Of a stretch of 38,027 nt of DNA, positions 15,906 to 21,658 are shown one piece after another (within the stretch, counting starts at the first letter, position 1; each line of letters begins with the position of its first letter). Source of the stretch: a virus. Under the pieces are notes generated by a model. It was given only the letters and a program-made list of their open reading frames with translations, was not told the origin of the DNA and ran no database searches. The position numbers and the translations under genes were made by a program. The stretch lies in IMG/VR virus record IMGVR_UViG_3300020220_000150, positions 1 to 38,027 of that record, one strand, 5' to 3'.

Positions 15906-16059
15906 AAAGTTCTACGTCACATACAAGCATGAGAAAAGCGTTCGCGTTGAGATGGTCGATGCGAACTCATATGAGGAGGCGTGGCTAAAGATTCTGGCGA
16001 AGATTTCGCCAGAGGAAACCATGCGAACAATTGAGGTAACGGAGAGAGTGTATGCGTGA
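15892..16059 (+). CDS. Hypothetical protein, 55 aa
   Basis: A short beta-alpha-beta-like protein, MISVKKFYVTYKHEKSVRVE then MVDANSYEEAWLKILAKISP, ending ETMRTIEVTERVYA. The ATG at 15892 is 12 bases inside the previous gene; an in-frame ATG at 15883 is an alternative start. It overlaps the next gene by 8 bases. The pattern resembles small phage proteins of unknown role. Confidence 0.6.
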   Translation: MISVKKFYVTYKHEKSVRVEMVDANSYEEAWLKILAKISPEETMRTIEVTERVYA

Positions 16060-16228
16060 CCTGTTCGGTTTCTTTCTGGCAATGATTCGCGGCTACTACG
16101 ATGGTCGCGTCAACGGTTGCGATAACAACGTCTACCTAGGCGAACGTCGCTTCTATTACCGCCGTGGTTACGATCGTGGCATCGCAGTTTACTGCGACAA
16201 AATGAAGGGGTACGAGAATGGAAAGTGA
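16052..16228 (+). CDS. Small RMF-like protein, 58 aa
   Basis: The frame from ATG 16052 (GGAG 8 bases upstream) encodes MRDLFGFFLAMIRGYYDGRV, then NGCDNNVYLGERRFYYRRGY and DRGIAVYCDKMKGYENGK. The spacing of GYYDGR, a central Asn-Val-Tyr, and Tyr-x-x-Gly-Tyr-Asp-x-Gly resembles ribosome modulation factor (RMF, 55 aa in E. coli), where GYQAG and GGWREA frame an NPY-like segment. If the likeness is real it could bind host ribosomes; it may equally be one of many Gly/Tyr-rich phage proteins with no ribosome role. It overlaps both neighbours (8 and 11 bases). Confidence 0.65.
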   Translation: MRDLFGFFLAMIRGYYDGRVNGCDNNVYLGERRFYYRRGYDRGIAVYCDKMKGYENGK

Positions 16229-16490
16229 AACTGTCGAGATTGAAAATCCTGAAAGTTACTGGACTAAAGTCGCTCAGGACACATTAGTTGGGCGGCGCAT
16301 TGTCGCCACTAGATACCTGTCTGAGATCGAGGCGAAACGCCTCGGGTGGTACAACCGTTCCGTTGTCTTTGAATTGGACAACGGCAATCTGGTATGGCCT
16401 AGCATGGATGACGAGGGCAATGGAGCGGGGGCATTGTTCACCACCGCCTTGAAAGGAAGTGTCCTTCCTGTGCTGAGTATGCGGCTATGA
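16218..16490 (+). CDS. Hypothetical protein, 90 aa
   Basis: Starts MESETVEIENPESYWTKVAQ and contains RRIVATRYLSEIEAKRLGWY and VFELDNGNLVWPSMDDEGNG, a beta-rich domain with an exposed acidic loop. AAGGGG precedes the ATG by 8 bases. It overlaps the neighbours by 11 and 4 bases. Proteins of this type recur in phage accessory regions; no function is known to me. Confidence 0.65.
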   Translation: MESETVEIENPESYWTKVAQDTLVGRRIVATRYLSEIEAKRLGWYNRSVVFELDNGNLVWPSMDDEGNGAGALFTTALKGSVLPVLSMRL

Positions 16491-16687
16491 GTGGCACAAC
16501 CAAGATGCTACGCATCCTTGTTGTGATGGACTTCGAGGGCATCGAAGATCCTGATAGCGACGTTGCGAGTCGCCTCATAGAGGACTTGCAGAGGGACTGC
16601 GAGAACTTGCGTACTGCGTATGGCGCAGAGGCGACATGGGTAGATGAGGCGTTCATTGTTACGAGGAACGACAACCAATATGAGTGA
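16487..16687 (+). CDS. Hypothetical protein, 66 aa
   Basis: Acidic small protein, MSGTTKMLRILVVMDFEGIE then DPDSDVASRLIEDLQRDCEN. It begins with a hydrophobic strand and a helix, suggesting an alpha/beta mini-domain. It is coupled to both neighbours by overlaps of 4 and 8 bases. No family recognised. Confidence 0.6.
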   Translation: MSGTTKMLRILVVMDFEGIEDPDSDVASRLIEDLQRDCENLRTAYGAEATWVDEAFIVTRNDNQYE

Positions 16688-16901
16688 GTCGCACAGAAAG
16701 ATGATGAGGCTGCCGCCTCGAAAGAAACTGTTTGGGTTCGACTACCACAAGGCTACGCAACTGCGCATGACCGGGAAAGAATGGCATGAGTACGCCAAGG
16801 TAGATAAGTTCAAGACTGAGCGAGGTAGCGACTCCGCATGGAGTGGCTACTTCGAGGTATGGCTAGACGGAACGGACATGAACAGGAGGGCAATTGAATA
16901 A
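16680..16901 (+). CDS. Hypothetical protein, 73 aa
   Basis: Basic protein starting MSESHRKMMRLPPRKKLFGF, with YHKATQLRMTGKEWHEYAKV and a C-terminal GYFEVWLDGTDMNRRAIE. ATG 16680 overlaps the previous stop; the open frame begins earlier (16644) but without a ribosome site. Its role is unknown. Confidence 0.6.
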   Translation: MSESHRKMMRLPPRKKLFGFDYHKATQLRMTGKEWHEYAKVDKFKTERGSDSAWSGYFEVWLDGTDMNRRAIE

Positions 16902-17130
16902 ATGGCAAGTCATTTACCCCGATGAAACCGGAGTGAGTAAAGTAGTCGGTACGTTCAAAAGTCGAAGGGATGCGAGGCAGTTTGCCTCATCTTTAATGGA
17001 TCAAAAGTTGCCCTTCCCGATTATCCCGTTTATAAATGACCACTATACCCCCACTATTACGAGGGTTGGAGGATCGAGAGGTGATACTGTTCAGCGTGGA
17101 GAAACGACTAACAGACGAGGCATGGTCTAG
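16894..17130 (+). CDS. Hypothetical protein, 78 aa, TTG start
   Basis: The frame begins at a TTG (16894) closely preceded by AGGAGGG and overlaps the previous stop by 8 bases. It reads MNKWQVIYPDETGVSKVVGT, then FKSRRDARQFASSLMDQKLP. The first 50 residues look like a compact beta-alpha domain, while the last part (GGSRGDTVQRGETTNRRGMV) is low complexity and overlaps the next gene, so the real functional part is probably the N-terminus. Confidence 0.55.
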   Translation: MNKWQVIYPDETGVSKVVGTFKSRRDARQFASSLMDQKLPFPIIPFINDHYTPTITRVGGSRGDTVQRGETTNRRGMV

Positions 17131-17419
17131 CATCAACGGCGACGATGGTTCGCCGATGCTGTTCCAAAACTTTGAATCTGCCAAGGCAAGGTTCGACGAG
17201 GAGGTTTCCGTGGGCAGCCCCGGAAATAGTTTCCGAGTCATCGCACATGAGTACGAAAATACGTTCAGCAAGATAGTCATAGAGAAGCAGTTGCGTCTCG
17301 AAATGATTTGCTTGGTTTGTAAAGCAACTCATTTCGAGAATGGAGACGAGACCCGCTGCCCGTATTGCGGGAATGATGATGTATCCAAGAACGTATACGC
17401 AGCGAGAGGTGATGCTTGA
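17081..17419 (+). CDS. Hypothetical protein with C-terminal zinc ribbon
   Basis: GTG 17081 is taken as start because GGAGG lies 8 bases upstream; an in-frame ATG at 17036 lies deeper inside the previous gene. The product is about 112 aa. A helical N-half (LTDEAWSSINGDDG) is followed by CLVCKATHFENGDETRCPYC, a classical two-CxxC zinc ribbon near the C-terminus. It probably binds nucleic acid or a protein partner (inference). It overlaps the previous gene by 50 bases and ends 4 bases inside the next. Confidence 0.6.
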   Translation: MILFSVEKRLTDEAWSSINGDDGSPMLFQNFESAKARFDEEVSVGSPGNSFRVIAHEYENTFSKIVIEKQLRLEMICLVCKATHFENGDETRCPYCGNDDVSKNVYAARGDA

Positions 17420-17724
17420 AAGAAAGAACCCCGACAGAACTTGAGGTTTTCGGGTGCAACTGGAAAGAGTGGGCGAATGGCATAGCCAACTCTGAGTTTA
17501 TGAGGGTTGCGATCTCTGGCGGTAGGCCAAGGGTCGCGGAGGCTTTAGCCATGATGACCGTCATGGTCATCACGGATGCTCAGAGGTTTGTTGCCGAAGG
17601 CAACTACGTCCAGTCTATTCAGTTGCTCAACTGCCTGAAGCGGCTGATAGCAAACCCAGAAGAGTTAATGGGGTTGGTAACTATGAGCGGTGAGCCGCCG
17701 GAAAACGATTCAGTAATTCATTAG
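17416..17724 (+). CDS. Hypothetical protein, 102 aa, TTG start
   Basis: Starts at a TTG overlapping the previous TGA. The sequence MKERTPTELEVFGCNWKEWA, GGRPRVAEALAMMTVMVITD and QSIQLLNCLKRLIANPEELM forms an all-helical protein. No motif is recognised. It is the last gene before the structured 238-base non-coding stretch. Confidence 0.6.
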   Translation: MKERTPTELEVFGCNWKEWANGIANSEFMRVAISGGRPRVAEALAMMTVMVITDAQRFVAEGNYVQSIQLLNCLKRLIANPEELMGLVTMSGEPPENDSVIH

Positions 17725-17962
17725 GTCGCGCCATTGTTAGTGGCTAGTCTGACCCAGACGATAAAGAAGCACCGTGACAGGTGCGGGTGGTTCGGCAACA
17801 CCTCCCTGCGGCAACGCAGATGAGTCAATGATGCCCAGAGAAATCTGCCGTCTAACCTAACGGGCGTTGGCAACACGACAGTTCCCCGTGGCCGTGAAGC
17901 GGATGCAAAGTTACCGCCGCACGGGGGAAGCATCTATCAACACAAATCTAAACGGAGTAGTT
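17725..17962 (+). ncRNA. Candidate structured non-coding RNA or leader
   Basis: No gene fits these 238 bases, but on the plus strand a chain of hairpins does. GTCTG/CAGAC (17747-17759); GCACC/GGTGC (17769-17784); GGT-GTT/AAC-ACC around CGGC (17786-17802); CTGCG/CGCAG capped by GCAA (17806-17819); CAGA/TCTG capped by GAAA (17836-17847); and CCCCGTG/CACGGGG (17884-17936) enclosing GCGG/CCGC. An alternative GCAGAT/ATCTGC pairing spans 17816-17848. Two GNRA tetraloops in one short region are a sign of selected RNA structure. It ends just before the ribosome site of an RHH-like regulator gene, so it may be that gene's leader, or a free RNA. No tRNA, 6S, tmRNA or RNase P signature was found. Confidence 0.55.
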
Positions 17963-18142
17963 ATGGCAAAGCGTGGACGACCGCCCCTTATCGAAGGGAA
18001 GAAGCGTGTATACAAGTCTCTCAAGATCGAAGGCGATCTGGTTCTTAAGATCCGCAAGTATGCGGACAACATGGAAGGAACCCTCGGGTTCCGCCCGACC
18101 GCCACTCAGGTCATCACTCACCTGCTCAAGAAGGTTTCCTAA
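17963..18142 (+). CDS. Small AT-hook / ribbon-helix-helix-like DNA-binding protein
   Basis: This 59-aa basic protein begins MAKRGRPPL, where KRGRPP is an AT-hook core. It continues KRVYKSLKIEGDLVLKIRKY (strand then helix) and GFRPTATQVITHLLKKV (second helix), the layout of ribbon-helix-helix regulators. GGAG lies 8 bases before the ATG. A structured 238-base region precedes it, so it may be autoregulated through that leader. DNA binding is inferred from the hook and fold pattern; the target is unknown. Confidence 0.68.
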   Translation: MAKRGRPPLIEGKKRVYKSLKIEGDLVLKIRKYADNMEGTLGFRPTATQVITHLLKKVS

Positions 18143-18354
18143 TGTCCCTGTACGCCGCCCTCAAGGTTGCGCTTCCTCTTCTCAACGCCCTACCGAAGGA
18201 GTCCTTTATGTCTCTCTCTCAGGCGGCACAGAACCTGTCACCCAATACAATCAAGGCACTTCGTGGGTTCCTTGACTCTGGGCTTTCAGATGAGGAACGG
18301 AAGAGCCTTGAGGGTTCCGTGAAGCGGGTCGCAAAGAAGCATGAGGCTGAGTAA
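18142..18354 (+). CDS. Hypothetical protein, 70 aa (alternative start 18208)
   Basis: ATG 18142 overlaps the previous stop by one base (TAATG). An in-frame ATG at 18208 has a better ribosome site (AAGGAG, 6 bases upstream) and would give a 48-aa helical protein starting MSLSQAAQNLSPNTIKALRG. The first 22 residues are hydrophobic (LYAALKVALPLLNALP), so the two starts could give a membrane-associated long form and a soluble short form. No family recognised. Confidence 0.55.
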   Translation: MSLYAALKVALPLLNALPKESFMSLSQAAQNLSPNTIKALRGFLDSGLSDEERKSLEGSVKRVAKKHEAE

Positions 18355-18357
18355 TTT

Positions 18358-18375
18358 CCGGTGTACAATGTACCC
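18358..18375 (+). promoter_or_regulatory. CCGGTGTACA motif, copy 3 (promoter-like)
   Basis: CCGGTGTACAATGTACCC follows the stop of the previous gene. TACAAT (18364-18369) is one base from the -10 consensus. The flanks (TTTCCGGTGTACAA, then GTACCCC) match copy 2 at 12762 almost exactly, although the -35 region is weaker. It would drive the DUF6321-like gene and those after it. Confidence 0.55.
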
Positions 18376-18414
18376 CGGCATCTGTAACGGCATAACCCAT
18401 TGGAGGGTCGAACG

Positions 18415-18726
18415 GTGAAGGCGAGTGATGTGAAGCGTGAGGGCGGCAAGATTGTTTACCGGGGACACTCGTTCCCCGGTTTCAACAAGCCGATCAATGC
18501 CCCCGCAGGAGCCAAGCAGAAGAAGATGGTTCTCGCAAAGAAGGGCGACGAAGTAAAACTCGTTCGCTTCGGGCTGCGCGGGATGAGTGACTACACCAAG
18601 CATGGCAGCGAGAGCCGCCGTAAGAACTACCTTGCACGATCTGGTGGCATCCGTGACAAGTCCGGCAAGTTGACGAAGGACGACAAGTTCTCTGCCAACT
18701 ACTGGGCTAGAAAGGTTCTCTGGTAG
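18415..18726 (+). CDS. DUF6321-like protein
   Basis: GTG 18415 with GGAGG 8 bases upstream gives 103 aa. The protein has features of DUF6321: KIVYRGHSFPGFNKPINAPA, KKMVLAKKGDEVKLVRFGLR, then ESRRKNYLARSGGIRDKSGK and FSANYWARKVLW at the end. It is Lys/Arg/Gly-rich and probably binds nucleic acid or is a virion-associated basic protein; the family has no assigned function. Its stop overlaps the next start. Confidence 0.78.
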   Translation: MKASDVKREGGKIVYRGHSFPGFNKPINAPAGAKQKKMVLAKKGDEVKLVRFGLRGMSDYTKHGSESRRKNYLARSGGIRDKSGKLTKDDKFSANYWARKVLW

Positions 18727-18971
18727 TGATCGTTTACATGTCGCATCTAGTCCGCGACAAGCGGAACGCACGGGCTGAGTTTCGTCAGCCCGTCGTTTCC
18801 GTTGTTCGGCGAGACAAGTTGATGTACGTCAACGAGGTGCGGGTCAAGGACTCAAGCGGCAAGACTATTTGCCGGGTTGTCTACGACCCGAAGGTAGACC
18901 CGTCCAAGTTCCACAAGGTATCTGCGTGGGTAGAAGTGGACGAGTCGTCGGCAGATGTAGAGTTTCTGTAG
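18726..18971 (+). CDS. Hypothetical protein, 81 aa
   Basis: A GTG at 18726 overlaps the previous TAG; an in-frame ATG at 18738 (MSHLVRDK) is an alternative start. The protein is basic in the N-half and beta-rich (RRDKLMYVNEVRVKDSSGKT, ICRVVYDPKVDPSKFHKVSA), ending acidic. No family recognised. Confidence 0.6.
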   Translation: MIVYMSHLVRDKRNARAEFRQPVVSVVRRDKLMYVNEVRVKDSSGKTICRVVYDPKVDPSKFHKVSAWVEVDESSADVEFL

Positions 18972-18979
18972 TTACAACA

Positions 18980-19258
18980 ATGCAAGGCAGCCAAGAAAGC
19001 ATTGTTTCTGCACTTAGACCTGAAAGCAGAAACTCATCCACCAAAGAGTGGATGGATAGATCGCATGACACTAATGAGGAACTCAAACAGATCATGCAGT
19101 CAATGCAACTCAAGATCGATGACGTAATGCGCCTATCGATGACGAGTTACGACACGGTCAAGAGTTGGAGGGTTAAGCGAGAGAGCAAGCGGTGGAGGCG
19201 CATGCCTAACCGCGCATTGGCTCACTTGAAGATGCGTATAGGGAGGAGTGCAAAATGA
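18980..19258 (+). CDS. Helix-turn-helix-like DNA-binding protein
   Basis: ATG 18980 gives 92 aa. The N-third is Ser/Arg-rich. From about residue 30 it reads ELKQIMQSMQLKIDDVMRLS and then MTSYDTVKSWRVKRESKRWR, RMPNRALAHLKMRIG. This matches the helix-turn-helix layout of phage regulators in which a TVxxW recognition helix is followed by a basic linker and an MPxxAL helix. It may control the accessory or late genes (inference). It ends 4 bases inside the next gene. Confidence 0.62.
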   Translation: MQGSQESIVSALRPESRNSSTKEWMDRSHDTNEELKQIMQSMQLKIDDVMRLSMTSYDTVKSWRVKRESKRWRRMPNRALAHLKMRIGRSAK

Positions 19259-19371
19259 TCAGAGATCTGATCTTGCTGTTCAAAAGGATGAGAAAGTTCA
19301 AGGACTACGAATGGAGACGGGTTCCGCCACCCGAATGGAAGGCAAAGCGTGGCGGTGTCCACTACTGGTAG
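19255..19371 (+). CDS. Short basic protein, 38 aa
   Basis: ATG 19255 overlaps the previous stop (ATGA) and follows a strong GGGAGGAG. The 38-residue product starts MIRDLILLFKRMRKFKDYEW and ends in WKAKRGGVHYW; it is strongly basic and Trp-rich. An amphipathic N-terminal helix could touch membranes. The good ribosome site and tight packing support a real gene, although it is short. Confidence 0.6.
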   Translation: MIRDLILLFKRMRKFKDYEWRRVPPPEWKAKRGGVHYW

Positions 19372-19382
19372 GAGGCATTCAA

Positions 19383-19622
19383 ATGTCAGCGAGAGGAGCG
19401 GGATGGGAACACCTCTTTAGGAAAAGACCCAGAGGTTTTGTCCTTCGATTAGGGAAGCGTCGTTACTGGAATGGGCAGACTGACTCATCGCTCGGATATG
19501 AACGGTGGTTCACTAACTCTCCTAGGAGGGCTAGACTTTTCGAGACTAGGGCTGAGGCGTACTCAGCAGCAGCAGATGCAGCGTTCTTACAGAACGCAAA
19601 GCCAGAGGAGCATTGGGAGTGA
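19383..19622 (+). CDS. Hypothetical protein, 79 aa
   Basis: ATG 19383 follows AGGAGG by 8 bases; the open frame reaches further upstream but over the previous gene. The product, starting MSARGAGWEHLFRKRPRGFV, is basic with aromatic residues and ends in a helix (ETRAEAYSAAADAAFLQNAK). No family recognised. Confidence 0.58.
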   Translation: MSARGAGWEHLFRKRPRGFVLRLGKRRYWNGQTDSSLGYERWFTNSPRRARLFETRAEAYSAAADAAFLQNAKPEEHWE

Positions 19623-19663
19623 GCGTCATAATGTGCCGCCGCGATTCGGGCGAGGGGTGAGGA

Positions 19664-19846
19664 ATGAAACCCGACACTTACCGAGTCTTGCAAATGGCCG
19701 TGCGTGATGGGGCTGCGATTGGCTACCACCGCGCCTTCAAGCACAACGACGCCCCAGATGACGAGCAGATGATCGATGCTATCGAACAGGCGGTCATGAC
19801 TCAGATCTGCGAGTGGTTTAAGTTTAAGGATGAGTTCAAGGAGTAA
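19664..19846 (+). CDS. Small conserved-type phage protein, 60 aa
   Basis: Starts MKPDTYRVLQMAVRDGAAIG, then YHRAFKHNDAPDDEQMIDAI, ending CEWFKFKDEFKE. The RVLQMAV-xxG-xxxGYxRA-hk pattern with acidic turn is common in small phage proteins that I recall as unnamed. A GAGG precedes the ATG. The stop overlaps the following ATG (TAATG). Function unknown. Confidence 0.68.
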   Translation: MKPDTYRVLQMAVRDGAAIGYHRAFKHNDAPDDEQMIDAIEQAVMTQICEWFKFKDEFKE

Positions 19847-19851
19847 TGGAA

Positions 19852-20064
19852 ATGCCAGACATAACAATGTGCAGAGGAGAGGAGTTGCGTAACGGCGAGT
19901 CTCGGAAGATATGCCCACGCCGCGACACCTGCTACAGGTACACAGCCAAGCCTAGCGATGGATGGCAGTCATACTTCTCTGTCGCGCCGTTCTACAACTG
20001 GAACGAATCTTGCGACTACTACTATCGAGACATGAGCAAGTTCAAAGAAGAAGCCATTTCATGA
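19852..20064 (+). CDS. Cysteine-rich phage protein (PxxxTMC type)
   Basis: The start at 19852 (GGAG 8 bases upstream) is preferred to the ATG at 19846. The 70-aa product starts MPDITMCRGEELRNGESRKI, then CPRRDTCYRYTAKPSDGWQS and YFSVAPFYNWNESCDYYY. Five Cys in a fixed pattern (MC, CP, CY, SC) and the KPS-xxQSYF motif are typical of a widely spread phage family that may bind zinc. No role is known. Confidence 0.72.
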   Translation: MPDITMCRGEELRNGESRKICPRRDTCYRYTAKPSDGWQSYFSVAPFYNWNESCDYYYRDMSKFKEEAIS

Positions 20065-20465
20065 TTCGATGCTGCATCTGCAATTCCGAGGCAACTAGCA
20101 AGTCTAATATCTGCTACTCATGCAAGAAGACTATGCAGAACAGAAAGATCGGCATAGACGAGATGAAGAGCCTTGCTCTGATTACTTATTGGACTATTGT
20201 TTTGAAGAGGGCGATTAGTGATGCGCAAGAAGCAAGCAAAAACGGAACGCTTGACTTCCTTTTATACGGGAAGAGGGACTACTTTGTGCCGCATGGTTGT
20301 CCCTATATGCCCAGACGGAATAGAAGAGCTGTTAAGGGAAGAACTAAAGGACTGCTTCGACTACGCGGAGGAGTTGTCCCTAAAGGAAGCATGCCTGAGA
20401 CTAATGGAATACTACGGGATGGAGCAGGACTACCTGCCAATGAGGAAAAAACTGGAGAAGTTTAG
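20061..20465 (+). CDS. Zinc-ribbon phage protein, C-terminal half uncertain
   Basis: ATG 20061 overlaps the previous TGA. The product begins MIRCCICNSEATSKSNICYS, with Cys pairs at 4/5/7 and 18/21 forming a zinc ribbon, then a helical segment ALITYWTIVLKRAISDAQEA. This resembles small phage zinc-ribbon proteins with a Trp/Ala helix. From about 20320 on the frame turns into Arg/Gly-rich text unlike a protein (RRNRRAVKGRTKGLLRLRGG), while another frame there looks coding. Either the gene ends in overlap with the next or a frameshift joins them. Confidence 0.58.
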   Translation: MIRCCICNSEATSKSNICYSCKKTMQNRKIGIDEMKSLALITYWTIVLKRAISDAQEASKNGTLDFLLYGKRDYFVPHGCPYMPRRNRRAVKGRTKGLLRLRGGVVPKGSMPETNGILRDGAGLPANEEKTGEV

Positions 20466-20499
20466 AAATGCAAAACCAACAAGACGTAAGCACGGGTAA
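20221..20499 (+). CDS. Overlapping small protein or shifted C-terminus of the zinc-ribbon protein
   Basis: In a different frame, ATG 20221 (or GTG 20218; GAGG upstream) opens about 92 aa. Its second half, with IEELLREELKDCFDYAEELS and LKEACLRLMEYYGMEQDYLP, is clearly protein-like and resembles the ACxxLGL-xxxYxR C-terminus of the phage family suggested for the overlapping gene. Its first 25 residues (KKQAKTERLTSFYTGRGTT) are not convincing. ATG 20293 is another possible start. It overlaps the next gene by 32 bases. Confidence 0.55.
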   Translation: MRKKQAKTERLTSFYTGRGTTLCRMVVPICPDGIEELLREELKDCFDYAEELSLKEACLRLMEYYGMEQDYLPMRKKLEKFRNAKPTRRKHG

Positions 20500-20791
20500 G
20501 CCGCTTTCCTATCTGGTTGAGACCATGATCGATGGCAAGCAATACACATACCTATCCACGCTTAAACCAAGTGATGAATGGGCTGTTGTGACGCCGCTTT
20601 ATACCTCTTCTGATATAGAGGCGGCACAAAGAAAGGCTAACCCCGGAATACTAGACGTCATCCGCAAGAAGTCTTGGCGGATGTGGTGGCATCTCTGGAC
20701 TGGGGATCACTCCATCTTCGAGACTCGACGTCGAATCGAGGGAGAGGCTAGGCGGTTTGGCGGCATCGTGCTGTGGGACGATAGCCAGTAA
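20468..20791 (+). CDS. Hypothetical protein, 107 aa, last plus-strand accessory gene
   Basis: Starts MQNQQDVSTGKPLSYLVETM, contains TYLSTLKPSDEWAVVTPLYT and a C-terminal Trp/Arg-rich helix pair (KKSWRMWWHLWTGDHSIFET, RRRIEGEARRFGGIVLW). The RRIEGEARRFGG part resembles an oligomerising or nucleic-acid-binding helix. No family recognised. It is followed by a terminator-like hairpin. Confidence 0.62.
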   Translation: MQNQQDVSTGKPLSYLVETMIDGKQYTYLSTLKPSDEWAVVTPLYTSSDIEAAQRKANPGILDVIRKKSWRMWWHLWTGDHSIFETRRRIEGEARRFGGIVLWDDSQ

Positions 20792-20796
20792 AGGAT

Positions 20797-20837
20797 GGGG
20801 GCGGAATCGCCCCCGCCCCCTGTAATCGATCGATTAC
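20797..20837. terminator. Terminator-like hairpin and palindrome at convergent gene ends
   Basis: GGGGGCG (20797) pairs with CGCCCCC (20808) around GAAT, right after the last plus gene. The 16-base perfect palindrome GTAATCGATCGATTAC follows at 20822-20837 and includes the stop of the small minus gene. The pair separates the plus accessory block from the minus replication block and probably ends transcription from both sides, though no long U-run is present. Confidence 0.6.
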
Positions 20838-20950
20838 TTGCCCTTCTTCACGGCAACGCCGGGACGCATGGGCTTGGAAGCCATTGCTTTCGCGGCAGGC
20901 TTCTCAGCCTTCTTCGCCATCGGCTTCTTGCCTTTCTTCATCATAGCCAT
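20834..20950 (-). CDS. Lys/Ala-rich tiny basic protein, 38 aa
   Basis: ATG at 20950 with AGGAG 8 bases upstream opens a 38-aa frame starting MAMMKKGKKPMAKKAEKPAA and ending MRPGVAVKKGK. About a third of the residues are Lys, and KKPMAKKAEKP resembles histone-H1 tails. Its strong ribosome site and its stop inside the convergent palindrome support a real gene. Such peptides can bind DNA or RNA non-specifically. Function unknown. Confidence 0.65.
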   Translation of the reverse strand: MAMMKKGKKPMAKKAEKPAAKAMASKPMRPGVAVKKGK

Positions 20951-20984
20951 TGTAGTCTCCTTAGAAGGCAAGACGCCTTCGGTG

Positions 20985-21188
20985 TTAGATGGTATTTTTT
21001 TTTCGCCACCAATGCAAGATGAAGTTCTCAGTCATCCGTCTGTACATCTCATCAGGGATGTCGTCTATCGCCTTTCGCCTTTCCTCTTTAGTGCCAAGAT
21101 CGAAGATCGTTTTCCATAGCGTGTAGTAGGACAGCGAAAGCGTTTGCTCACGCAAGAACTCAGGCACGTTCTTGTTGAGCCAACTCAT
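20985..21188 (-). CDS. Hypothetical protein, 67 aa (longer start possible at 21299)
   Basis: An ATG at 21188 overlaps the resolvase TGA by 4 bases (ATGA), the usual coupled arrangement, giving MSWLNKNVPEFLREQTLSLS and a helical remainder (ERRKAIDDIPDEMYRRMTEN, FILHWWRKKNTI). The open frame extends to an ATG at 21299, adding 37 residues (KSRKRKPTSVIQYTPDFPVL) but overlapping the resolvase by 115 bases. Both are possible. The function is unknown. Confidence 0.58.
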   Translation of the reverse strand: MSWLNKNVPEFLREQTLSLSYYTLWKTIFDLGTKEERRKAIDDIPDEMYRRMTENFILHWWRKKNTI

Positions 21189-21658
21189 TCTCCCTTCGTG
21201 AGTGAGATGCTGACCGCATCTGTCAGCCCAGTAGAGGACTGGGAAGTCAGGTGTGTACTGAATGACGCTGGTAGGTTTTCTCTTACGAGACTTGCCCATG
21301 CTTTAAACGACAGCGTTACCGGCTCTTGCGAAAGATCAAAGGCGATGTCGCTGTTGATCGACGAGAGCCGCACCGTCACCCTCCATGCTTGTCTGTTGCC
21401 ACGCCAGAACAGGGCTGGCATCTCCTTATTGCGGTCAGCCGCAACGGACACCTGCTTCCACCACTCTGGCTTGAAGTCGCCGGCCTTAGCGTAATGCTTG
21501 ACCTCGACTGTCCACCCGGCGAGACCGTTCAGATCACCCTGTTCGTCGGATCGATACTGCTCAAGATTTCGATTAAGCCTTATCCCGAGTTCTTCGTGAA
21601 TTAGAGCGGCTACTTCTCTTTCGGCTGACGCCCCCTTCGCTCGACTGTTTATTGCCAT
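21185..21658 (-). CDS. PDDEXK Holliday-junction resolvase-like nuclease
   Basis: This 157-aa protein starts MAINSRAKGASAEREVAALI. Glu13 of AERE, Asp42 in EQGDLNGL and Glu52/Lys54 of TVEVKHY give the E-D-ExK series of the PD-(D/E)XK fold in the same order as archaeal-type Hjc resolvases found in phages. Trp-rich EWWKQV and ALFWRGNRQAWRV follow. It would cut branched recombination or packaging intermediates. Its start overlaps DUF3310 by 86 bases; GGAG 8 bases upstream supports the start. Its C-terminal 40 residues overlap a possible longer form of the next gene. Confidence 0.8.
   Translation of the reverse strand: MAINSRAKGASAEREVAALIHEELGIRLNRNLEQYRSDEQGDLNGLAGWTVEVKHYAKAGDFKPEWWKQVSVAADRNKEMPALFWRGNRQAWRVTVRLSSINSDIAFDLSQEPVTLSFKAWASLVRENLPASFSTHLTSQSSTGLTDAVSISLTKGE

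Noticed and set aside
17806-17850. CAGATGAGTC followed by GAAA recalls the hammerhead ribozyme core.
   Set aside because: The conserved CUGAUGA and CGAAAC sequences and the required stem II are not present in order.
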